64,000 nt of DNA from Infirmifilum lucidum (GTDB taxonomy: Archaea; Thermoproteota; Thermoprotei; Thermofilales; Thermofilaceae): the NCBI RefSeq assembly GCF_014876775.1, contig NZ_CP062310.1:1527699-1591698 (forward strand), given 5' to 3'. Shown in pieces: positions 24,901-33,406 of this stretch. Positions within the stretch are counted from its first letter, which is position 1. Each line of letters opens with the position of its first letter. A program made the translations under genes and the position numbers. The notes under the pieces are model-generated. The model searched no databases. It was not told the origin of the DNA and saw only the letters and a program-made list of their open reading frames with translations.

Positions 24901-27900
24901 GTCAAGAGACAATAGAAAGGTTCTGTCATTTTGCTTTCACCAACATAATAATATCCCTGAAGAAGTCAAGAGACAATAGAAAGAAGTACACCTCTGTACT
25001 GTCAACCCCCCTCTTTACCCTGAAGAAGTCAAGAGACAATAGAAAGGAGTGGGTGAAGACGAGTGATCGCCGTACCTCCAGTGGCTTGAAGAAGAAGAAG
25101 TCAAGAGACAATAGAAAGCTCTATGCCGACGGAGTAAGTCCACGCAGCCCTCTGTAGAAGAAGTCAAGAGACAATAGAAAGTCGTGTCAAATGATTTTGT
25201 ATATGTTTACATGCGTTGAGGATGAAGAAGTCAAGAGACAATAGAAAGTTGGATGTCAACAGCATGTATCCATACGTGATGGCGAATTAGAAGAAGTCAA
25301 GAGACAATAGAAAGTGCGGTGCGTACGACGTCCCAGGCCTCCTCCGGGTGATAGAGAAGAAGTCAAGAGACAATAGAAAGGTTGCTCCCCCACCTCTATG
25401 GTTATAGCCTTCTTCCCCTTCTGAAGAAGTCAAGAGACAATAGAAAGCGAGAGTTACTACAGGCGGAGGTTCGGCGTCTCTGGCAAAGAAGTCAAGAGAC
25501 AATAGAAAGCTGCTGCCAGGAGGTCTATGGTGGAGAGGAGGTCTTGGAGGAGGAAGAAGTCAAGAGACAATAGAAAGGACGCGCTTGACCAGCTCTACGG
25601 CGGCTTTGGCTCGAGGAAGAAGTCAAGAGACAATAGAAAGCTATACCCCAAACCCTGCTCCCTGAGTATGTCCAAGATTTCGAAGAAGTCAAGAGACAAT
25701 AGAAAGGTTGTTGACAAGACGTGGTACTGCAGAGTTCTCTGGGAACCAGAAGAAGTCAAGAGACAATAGAAAGTACTGCACGGGCCTAGACGACGCTACC
25801 CTCGGGCCCGAAGAAGTCAAGAGACAATAGAAAGATAGTTATTTTATAGGAGCAGGGGGGGCCGCTGGGAATGAATTAAGAAGAAGTCAAGAGACAATAG
25901 AAAGGACATCAATAACCACAAAGCGGTTCAGCAACGGTTCTGGGAGTGGAAGAAGTCAAGAGACAATAGAAAGTGTAACATTCCCCGCTTTCCCGAGAGC
26001 GGCCTTGACGGCAGAAGAAGTCAAGAGACAATAGAAAGTTTCCCCGGGAAAGAGAGGGAAAAAGAAAAAGAAAAAAAAAAGAAGAAGTCAAGAGACAATA
26101 GAAAGCCTCCCCCGGCTCCACAGACACTCTGGAGAACGCGGCGAGGGAAGAAGTCAAGAGACAATAGAAAGGCGGGCGGCATAGAGATCCCGTACAGCCC
26201 GACGCCACGCGTGGGAAGAAGTCAAGAGACAATAGAAAGGCCTCCGCGAGGGCCCCGAGACTGTCACGGGGGGCAGGTATGAAGAAGTCAAGAGACAATA
26301 GAAAGCCTGGGCCATCTCCGGCCTCACCACTGTTATTATATCCCTCGAAGAAGTCAAGAGACAATAGAAAGTCCTCGTGGAGGAGAGGTAAACAACTGCT
26401 GACAGAGAGCGGAAGAAGTCAAGAGACAATAGAAAGTGGGAACAGTCCGTCGTCGCTGGCGAAGACGAAAGCCGTGAAGAAGTCAAGAGACAATAGAAAG
26501 TCCAGGTACGCGGCCAGTTCGTTGATTATTTCGATGATGTTGAAGAAGTCAAGAGACAATAGAAAGTGGCTAGCCTCGCCGCCGAGCCGCTACCACCGGA
26601 TCCTTACTGAAGAAGTCAAGAGACAATAGAAAGTAACAAAGTTCCTATAGAATCCATCGGTATCTCCTCTGCTAGAAGAAGTCGAGAGACAATAGAAAGA
26701 TCACCGACAACAACCACAAATCCACATAAAAAACTGAAGAAGTCGAGAGACAATAGAAAGGCCTGTGTACCCGGCCTGATAAACACTTCCCCGAATAACC
26801 TGAAGAAGTCAAGAGACAATAGAAAGTTCGAATTCATCTTGGTTGAAATCGAAAGTGAATTTTGAAGAAGTCAAGAGACAATAGAAAGGAGTGGCAGTGA
26901 CATTATTAAGTCGACCAAATCAGAGGAAGAAGTCAAGAGACAATAGAAAGGCCCACGTGCGCCTAAAACATTTAAATAACTCTTTTTGAAGAAGTCAAGA
27001 GACAATAGAAAGCACGAGTCCCGGGACTTTCCCTGCCTCCTTTAATTTAATGAACTCCGAAGAAGTCAAGAGACAATAGAAAGCGTGATACTGATTGTCT
27101 GAATTACTTGCTGTGCTACGGCAGAAGAAGTCAAGAGACAATAGAAAGGCTTCAGAGGCCGGGCCTCCCCTCCCTCGAGGCCCTCAGCAGGAAGAAGTCA
27201 AGAGACAATAGAAAGTTTCGCAATGAAAGGCGATATGGCCCAATAACTGGCCCGCCAGAAGAAGTCAAGAGACAATAGAAAGCATGTTGGGATCGTAGTG
27301 TACGTCGAAGGCTGCCAGGGGAAGAAGTCAAGAGACAATAGAAAGCCGGCTCTGGGGCAAACAACTGTTTTAATAACTTTAAAAAGAAGAAGTCAAGAGA
27401 CAATAGAAAGACTCCACGACAGCCGACCTACGCCTCCTACGGCGCCGCGGCGAAGAAGTCAAGAGACAATAGAAAGGAAAGAAGGCGTGCATGTACACTG
27501 CCTCTGTCTTCCCGGAAGAAGTCAAGAGACAATAGAAAGTACCAATTTTTGTGGTCTCGACGGCCTCTTCAAGGAGGAAGAAGAAGTCAAGAGACAATAG
27601 AAAGTTCCTCGGAGAAGGACAAGACAGTGTCTGGGACACGAGGAAGAAGTCAAGAGACAATAGAAAGTCTTATAATTAACGATGAAAAAGCGCAGTTGTT
27701 CCTTTTGAAGAAGTCAAGAGACAATAGAAAGTGCAAAAATTTTCCCGCGGCTATCAATTAACATTCTCGCGAGAAGAAGTCAAGAGACAATAGAAAGGGA
27801 AGGCCTATGTCGAGCTAGTCTTCCAGCGCCCGGACGGAAGAAGTCAAGAGACAATAGAAAGCCATGCTGCAGGCCACCGGCATGCACCCCGCGCTGGTTC

Positions 27901-29134
27901 GAAGAAGTCAAGAGACAATAGAAAGTTACCCCCGTAAGCCACGAGGACGTACGTCCCGTTCGGCACGGAAGAAGTCAAGAGACAATAGAAAGCATGGAGA
28001 CTGCTCACCTCCTCTCCTCGTGGAGGAGAGAACAAGAAGAAGTCAAGAGACAATAGAAAGTCGAGAGCAGGGCCATGGCCGCGCCCGCCGCAGCGGCTGA
28101 CGAAGAAGTCAAGAGACAATAGAAAGGACAAGCCAGCGAATCAATGTCTCATTGATGCGCTCTGGAACCTTGGGAAGAAGTCAAGAGACAATAGAAAGCC
28201 TGGAACGCCTTCCCGGCCTGCGCCAAGGAGACAAGCGGAAGAAGTCAAGAGACAATAGAAAGGGGTGTGTCGGCCTCGGCCAGGGTCACCTGGGAGACGT
28301 TGAGGGAAGAAGTCAAGAGACAATAGAAAGATAGACTCCGGCTTGCCCGCCGCGAACTATACACTCGACGGAAGAAGTCAAGAGACAATAGAAAGTTTCC
28401 CATAATTTATGATGGTTTTTTCTCTGTTTCATGCTAGAGAGAAGAAGTCAAGAGACAATAGAAAGCCCAGGAGTAAGGTGGTCTTGGTTCCCACTTTCGT
28501 CTGAGAAGGAAGAAGTCAAGAGACAATAGAAAGGCAGGCCTCGTACTGCGCCGCTGGAACACCTGGGAGAAGAAGAAGTCAAGAGACAATAGAAAGGGTG
28601 TATTCGTAAATGATTCGTGGCTTGCATTAGACATTTTGGAAGAAGTCAAGAGACAATAGAAAGTTCGAACCTCCACACCCCGTGGAGACGGTCGTAGACG
28701 TACCGAAGAAGTCAAGAGACAATAGAAAGACGCCAGCTCGGTCGCCGGCGCCGGCTTCAGTTCAGTGAGAAGAAGTCAAGAGACAATAGAAAGTGTTAAA
28801 GTATACATTCACATCATCAACTGCATTCTTGAGAAGAAGTCAAGAGACAATAGAAAGGTTGACGTAATAAACGCCCTGAACTGTCACCACCTTAAGAAAA
28901 TGAAGAAGTCAAGAAGACAATAGAAAGGAGCACGTTGAGCGCATGAAAAGACTCGGGGAGATGCCGCTGAAGAAGTCAAGAGACAATAGAAAGCCATGAG
29001 GGCGCGGAGAGGCGTTACGCGTACTAAGACGCCGGAGACAATTGTGAAGAAGTCAAGAGACAATAGAAAGAGGAGGAGTTGTTTGGGCAATATCTCCTTT
29101 GGGCCATTGGAAGAAGTCAAGAGATGATAGAAAT
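21906..29134 (+). CRISPR. CRISPR array 2, 110 repeats
   Basis: I count 110 repeats of the same 25-nt unit as array 1 and 109 spacers averaging about 41 nt. Sequence variants include a first-base change at 25485, an A-to-G change shared by the neighbouring repeats at 26675 and 26736, a one-base insertion at 28902-28927 and a degenerate final repeat at 29110-29134. The variants lie far from the leader, as expected for old repeats. Several spacers encode homologous peptides or share hairpins with others (see findings). Apparent ORFs across the array are periodic artefacts. Confidence 0.98.
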
Positions 29135-29262
29135 AGGCAATCCGGGGGCAAAGTAAAATAAAATAAATAGGATGGGAGGCTGTTTCTTGCCGTCCTGGCC
29201 TGTGTGGCCGGCGGTGGATAGGTATTTTTGCCTTCTCGCCGTTGTCTTCGGGGGTGGTGGGC

Positions 29263-29886
29263 TTGGGCAGGCTGTTCGTGATAACGCTCGGCTTCGACGA
29301 GAAGTTCGCGGTGCGCGCGCTGATGAGGCGTGGCGTGGGGTGGGATGACGGCGTGGTCGTGTTCGTGCCCCGGGAGGAGGTGAGGGACGAGAGGGCTGAG
29401 AGGGCCCTGGACGCCCTGAGGAAGATCGTGGAGGGCCTCGTGGGGGGCGGGCTGCGGGAGGTCGAGCTGGAGGTCGGGGATCTCGTCAGCGCTGTCTCCG
29501 CTGTCCGCTCCACTGTTCTCTCGTACGGCGCCTCGGAGGTCTACGGGAGCCTCGGAGGGGGGATGAGGGCCCTCGTCGTGGAAGTCCTGCTTGGGCTGCT
29601 GATGCTCGAGGGCGTCAGGGTCTACGTGGACATCGACCTGGAGAGCGGGAGGGGCTACGTGAGCGTGCCCCTCCACGTCTTCAAGGCCCCGAGGAGGGAG
29701 AGGTGGGCCTCAATCCTGAGGCTCCTGGAGGCCGGGGAGGGCGTGCGGGGCGTGGCGGCTAAGACGGGCCTCTCCCCGGCCACTGTGAGCCGGGAGGTCA
29801 GGGAGATGAGGGCTTTCGGCCTGGTGGACGACGAGCTGAGGGTCACGGAGGCCGGGCTCCTCTACTTGCGCGTGCACTCCTCCTGA
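29263..29886 (+). CDS. csa3: Csa3 CARF-HTH transcription regulator
   Basis: About 207 residues. The N-terminal CARF domain begins LFVITLGFDEKFAVRAL and carries VYGSLGGGMRAL near residue 100, the ligand loop typical of Csa3. The C-terminal winged helix contains GVAAKTGLSPATVSREVREM. Csa3 proteins regulate adaptation genes and CRISPR transcription in Sulfolobales and can sense cyclic oligoadenylate. It stands alone between array 2 and the type I-A operon. The start is uncertain: TTG at 29263 follows a G-rich Shine-Dalgarno, and GTG at 29257 or TTG at 29242 are also in frame. The Sulfolobus-like N-terminus favours the shorter form. Confidence 0.87.
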   Translation: MGRLFVITLGFDEKFAVRALMRRGVGWDDGVVVFVPREEVRDERAERALDALRKIVEGLVGGGLREVELEVGDLVSAVSAVRSTVLSYGASEVYGSLGGGMRALVVEVLLGLLMLEGVRVYVDIDLESGRGYVSVPLHVFKAPRRERWASILRLLEAGEGVRGVAAKTGLSPATVSREVREMRAFGLVDDELRVTEAGLLYLRVHSS

Positions 29887-29907
29887 GCCGCAGCCCCCTC
29901 GACCCCT

Positions 29908-29938
29908 TGAAACAGCCTCTCTTTCTGTTTCATTTTTT
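29908..29938 (+). terminator. Hairpin with T-run after csa3
   Basis: TGAAACAG (29908-29915) pairs with CTGTTTCA (29925-29932) across a 9-nt loop and is followed by six T. This fits a terminator for csa3. The arms also resemble the TGAAA/TTTCA operators elsewhere in the island but with wider spacing, so a regulatory role for the type I-A promoter cannot be excluded. Confidence 0.5.
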
Positions 29939-30021
29939 AAAAACAATTATACTATTGTTGCACTGTGTTTAGACTCTCAACGAAACAAAAGTTTTTTATA
30001 GGGGCTTTGGATATTATAATT

Positions 30022-30396
30022 ATGGTGGCAAAAACCATGGGCACGGAGGTAAGTGGGTTGGAGGAGTTCGAGAGCATAGTCAGGGTGCTGCGGTTCTTCG
30101 CCGCTACGCGCAACTACAGCTTCCTGGACAGGATTGGAAACGCCCTCAACCCGGAGACTGTGGAGGTCGCGCTCCGAGATGCTCTGAGGACTTTCTCCTC
30201 GATCTACGACGCGTCGCCGGCCGACGAGAAGGGCCTCAAGTACTACGAGTACGAGGAGGGGAGGAGGATTCGCCTGCCCGCGAAGCCTAGCGAGGGCGAG
30301 GTCGCGGCCTTCCTCAGGGCGGTCTGGCAGGACGTCGGGGTGGCCAGGCGCGTGGCGATAATGGCCATGAGCGTCCCCGCTAGGGAGGAGAGGTGA
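30022..30396 (+). CDS. csa5: Csa5, small subunit of type I-A Cascade
   Basis: A 124-residue mostly helical protein beginning MVAKTMGTEVSGLEEFESIV, with FFAATRNYSFLDRIGNAL near residue 30. Length, composition and position before cas7 match Csa5, the small subunit that stabilises the R-loop in type I-A complexes. The ATG at 30022 is chosen over a more distal start because a TATA box (TTTTTTATA, about 29992-30000) predicts the transcript start at 30022-30025. Its stop overlaps the cas7 start in a TGATG junction. Confidence 0.8.
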   Translation: MVAKTMGTEVSGLEEFESIVRVLRFFAATRNYSFLDRIGNALNPETVEVALRDALRTFSSIYDASPADEKGLKYYEYEEGRRIRLPAKPSEGEVAAFLRAVWQDVGVARRVAIMAMSVPAREER

Positions 30397-31394
30397 TGGG
30401 CGTGGTCACGTTCCTGAGCGTGGGCGTCAGGTTCGAGGCGAACGTCGAAGCCCTCAACATGGTCGAGGTCAGCGGGAACTACGCCAGGCACAGGAGGGTT
30501 CCCTACGTGATCACCGAGGGGGGCAGGCTGAAGGTCGTCTACGTCCCAGCGGTGAGCGGCGAGAGCATCGCGCACGGGTACCAAGTGGCCCTCGCGGAGG
30601 AGGCCAAGGCGCTCGGCCTGCCGGTCTGCTCCTACTGCTCTATCGGCGAGTTCCTCAAGTCCATGGACGAGGAGCACGCTGCCGAGAAGTTCGACGGGAA
30701 GGTTCCCAAGCTGAGCGGCAGGAGTAAGAAGGAGGAGCTGGTTAGCGTCGTGGGGGAGATAGAGTCGGGCATCGTCAGGAAGTGCGTGGTCGAGGACGTC
30801 GGGGGCTTCCTCTACGCCGGGAACCCGCCGGTGAAGAGGACTTCGCGCTTCATGGTCAGCTACGCCCTGCCCATAAAGTCCGTGGCCACCTACGCCACGC
30901 TCGAGCCCCAGCTACACGCGCGCCACGCGAGGACGGCGGGCGAGAGGAGGGAGGGGGCCGCCGAGCAGATGATCTATTACGTCGAGACGGGCACCGCGGT
31001 CTACGGCTTCACGTTCAACCTGGACTTCGCCGGGGTAGGCGTGAGCAGCTACAGCGGGCGCGCCCTCGTCGACGACGTCAAGAAGAGGCGGCTCGCCGCG
31101 GCCAGGGCACTCTACAGGGTGCTCTCCTCGCAAGGCTTCGGGGCCAAGCTCTCGCGGTTCCTGCCGGGCGGCGGCGCCGTCGCCATGGTCGCGACCCTGA
31201 CGGAGAGGCCCTTCACTGTGACCTCGCCTATATACGACGGCTTCGCGGAGTCGACGAGGGAGAGGCTCGAGAGGGTCAAGGCGACTTTCGGCGAGAAGGG
31301 CTACTACTTCGAGATGGGCAAGGACGGCCTCAAGACCCCCGAGGACGTCCTCTCGGCCGTCATCGAGACGCTGAAGAAAGAGGGTACGATATAG
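30396..31394 (+). CDS. cas7: Cas7 (Csa2) backbone of type I-A Cascade
   Basis: A 332-residue Cas7 of the Csa2/DevR family. It begins MGVVTFLSVGVRFEANVEAL, has the SGNYARHRRVPYV and VPAVSGESIAHGYQ segments typical of the family, and the loop GNPPVKRTSRFMVSYALPI near residue 148. It forms the helical filament on the crRNA spacer. The start is ATG at 30396, overlapping the csa5 TGA by one base and preceded by GGAGAGG. A GTG one codon earlier is possible. Confidence 0.92.
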   Translation: MGVVTFLSVGVRFEANVEALNMVEVSGNYARHRRVPYVITEGGRLKVVYVPAVSGESIAHGYQVALAEEAKALGLPVCSYCSIGEFLKSMDEEHAAEKFDGKVPKLSGRSKKEELVSVVGEIESGIVRKCVVEDVGGFLYAGNPPVKRTSRFMVSYALPIKSVATYATLEPQLHARHARTAGERREGAAEQMIYYVETGTAVYGFTFNLDFAGVGVSSYSGRALVDDVKKRRLAAARALYRVLSSQGFGAKLSRFLPGGGAVAMVATLTERPFTVTSPIYDGFAESTRERLERVKATFGEKGYYFEMGKDGLKTPEDVLSAVIETLKKEGTI

Positions 31395-31404
31395 GGGGTT
31401 TAAA

Positions 31405-32142
31405 TTGGCCGGCTCTCTTTCTCTACGCTACGTCCTAGCCGAGGTGAGGCCGCACGGGGTAGTGTCCCTCAGAGTCCAGCCCCAGAGCAAGGCCAGGGCC
31501 AGCCTGAGGTACCCCTCCCTCACCTCGCTCTTGGGGGCCATCTCCTACCCGCTCGCCCGCGAGGACGGCAGAGAGGTTGTCGCCGCTGACGGCTCCGTCG
31601 AGCCCAGGAGCGCGGAGTTCAGGCGCCTCTTCGAGCACATTGCCGCGGAGGTCGTGGGCGAGGGCTACACTTACGGCTCGCTCTACAAGATCAACGAGTA
31701 CTACAGGGGCAAGGCGCTGCAGGCCGTGAGCGCTCTCTCGAACACCTTCCTCTACGGCGAGCAGGACTACAGGATCCGGATCCTCTACGTCCTCGCCGGC
31801 GGCGTGGGCGAGGGGGAGGCGAGGCTTGTCGAGAGAGCGGCCTGGGGCATCTCGAGGCTGGGCTCCCGCGAGTCCGTGGTCAGCGTCGAAGGCGTCTCGT
31901 CCGGCACGGGCAGGGTGTACGAGTCGGACTCTGTAGAGACTACTTTCTCCTTCGAGGTGAGGGACGGCATGGCCATCAAGGGCTCCTACGAGCTCATAGC
32001 GTCCCCCGACTGGCGCTCCGGGCCTCTCAGCGACATTAGCCGGGCGGCTAGGAAGAGGGTCGCGTACCCAAGGGGGAGAGTGAGGGTCGAGGGCAAGGGC
32101 CTGAGGGTGTTCGAGTTCGAGGAGGGGGTGGCGATCCTGTGA
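31405..32142 (+). CDS. cas5: Cas5a, crRNA handle-binding subunit
   Basis: A 245-residue RAMP of type I-A Cas5. It opens LRYVLAEVRPHGVVSLRVQP, then ASLRYPSLTSLLGAISYPL, where the hydrophobic helix after YPS is the Cas5 hallmark, and ends GRVRVEGKGLRVFEFEEG. It binds the crRNA 5' handle. It starts at TTG 31405 after a G-rich Shine-Dalgarno (GGGGGT), 10 bases after cas7. Its stop overlaps the GTG start of cas8a2. Confidence 0.85.
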   Translation: MAGSLSLRYVLAEVRPHGVVSLRVQPQSKARASLRYPSLTSLLGAISYPLAREDGREVVAADGSVEPRSAEFRRLFEHIAAEVVGEGYTYGSLYKINEYYRGKALQAVSALSNTFLYGEQDYRIRILYVLAGGVGEGEARLVERAAWGISRLGSRESVVSVEGVSSGTGRVYESDSVETTFSFEVRDGMAIKGSYELIASPDWRSGPLSDISRAARKRVAYPRGRVRVEGKGLRVFEFEEGVAIL

Positions 32143-33362
32143 CTGTCTCCCTGACTACCGGTCTGTTCTCCGAGCTGGTCTCGCAGGGCCTGGCGTACCT
32201 CTACGTCTACAGCCTCTACGGCGTCCCCCTGGACGACCCCAGCGTGGATCAGCGGGTGGCCGACATCTTCGAGTACGTGGTAAAAGAGCTTGAAAGGGAT
32301 AAGGAGTACCTGGCGAGTAGCGAGGTGGCCGGGCACTTCAAGTCGCACTACTTCGCGGGCGACAGGGGAGTCCTCCTGCGCTGGTACGGCGGCGGGGAGC
32401 AGCCTGCCCAGCACACCGAGCTCATGCTCTACGTGATGAAGGGGACTGCCGGGTTGCTTAGGCAGGGCCAGGTCTCCTTCGCGAAGAGCATGCAGGCCGT
32501 CAGCGGGCTGAGCTACGGCGTACCCTTCAAGGGCCTCATGGCAATTCCTCCGGCGATCATCAAGCAACCGGAGTTTTACGAGAAGCAGACGCTGTTCCTC
32601 AAGCCGACGAGCGGCCCCGACGCCGACATAGAGGTCGACCCCGTCTGGTTCGCCGTGCTGGCGCTGGGCTTCATGCTCGGCTTCGGCGGCTACTACGACG
32701 GCGCCTACCACGTGTTCACGAAGCCCGGCCTGCCCCCGACGCTCGAGGGAGTTTCCGCGGTGCCCCTGGACAAGCTTAAGGACATAGTCGACAGCTTAAG
32801 TACTCTCACGGCCGCCAGCAGGAGGGAGAGGCCTACGACCGTGTCGGAGGAGATATTCGCGCTCCAGCTGTCGATTGCCGTGGCCAAGTCCGAGCGCGCG
32901 CTGCCGCGCGAGGTCTTCCCGTTCTGCCTCTACGAGATCGAGTACATAGCGAACACCTACACTCTGACTAGGAGCGTCTTCGTGAACATCGAGCCCCTGG
33001 TAACCTACTTCGAGAAGTACTACGAGGTTCTGAGGAAGGAGGTTACCGGGCTGAGCAAGGAGGAGGCCCTCAAGCCCCTCAAGGCTGTCGTGGGTCTCGC
33101 GGCGCGGGAGCTGTCGGAGCGCTTCAAGCAGAGGGCTTCGAGGGAGGCGGGCGAGCCGCTGGCCTACCTATTCGTAAAGGACTTCTACAGGGCGGTGATG
33201 TCCGGTAACGCCAGGCTCCTGGAGGAGTCGCTCCTCAGGTTCCTGAGGGAGCTCGACGTCGCCCTGCACGCCAGGGAAGTGCCGAGGGAGTATAGAGACG
33301 ATTTGCAGAGGTTCAGGGGAGAGCGCAACGTCAAGGCTATGGTGGAGGCCGTGCTCAGATAG
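32139..33362 (+). CDS. cas8a2: Cas8a2-type large subunit of type I-A Cascade
   Basis: A 407-residue protein in the large-subunit position of the operon. It has no short diagnostic motif, but the mixture of a long N-terminal alpha/beta part, LSYGVPFKGLMAIPPAIIKQ near residue 130 and a helical C-terminus fits Cas8a2/Csa4 or the related Csx9 family. It should recognise the PAM and recruit Cas3. The start is GTG 32139, overlapping the cas5 TGA. The stop overlaps a degenerate CRISPR-repeat-like sequence at 33359-33383. Confidence 0.7.
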   Translation: MTVSLTTGLFSELVSQGLAYLYVYSLYGVPLDDPSVDQRVADIFEYVVKELERDKEYLASSEVAGHFKSHYFAGDRGVLLRWYGGGEQPAQHTELMLYVMKGTAGLLRQGQVSFAKSMQAVSGLSYGVPFKGLMAIPPAIIKQPEFYEKQTLFLKPTSGPDADIEVDPVWFAVLALGFMLGFGGYYDGAYHVFTKPGLPPTLEGVSAVPLDKLKDIVDSLSTLTAASRRERPTTVSEEIFALQLSIAVAKSERALPREVFPFCLYEIEYIANTYTLTRSVFVNIEPLVTYFEKYYEVLRKEVTGLSKEEALKPLKAVVGLAARELSERFKQRASREAGEPLAYLFVKDFYRAVMSGNARLLEESLLRFLRELDVALHAREVPREYRDDLQRFRGERNVKAMVEAVLR

Positions 33363-33383
33363 AAGCCAAGAGGCGGTAGAAAG
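33359..33383 (+). repeat. Degenerate CRISPR-repeat-like sequence upstream of cas3'
   Basis: This stretch matches the array repeat at 19 of 25 positions and keeps the 3' handle GTAGAAAG. It overlaps the cas8a2 stop and ends 23 bases before cas3'. No partner repeat lies at spacer distance downstream. The next similar words are at 33526 (17/25) and, further on, within cas3'. It is probably a relic or a repeat-derived regulatory site. Confidence 0.5.
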
Positions 33384-33406
33384 AGAGACGATGGAGGGGT
33401 GGTGGA

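Noticed and set aside
21931-29109. Similar open frames across array 2, up to 151 residues long
   Set aside because: Same repeat artefact as in array 1.
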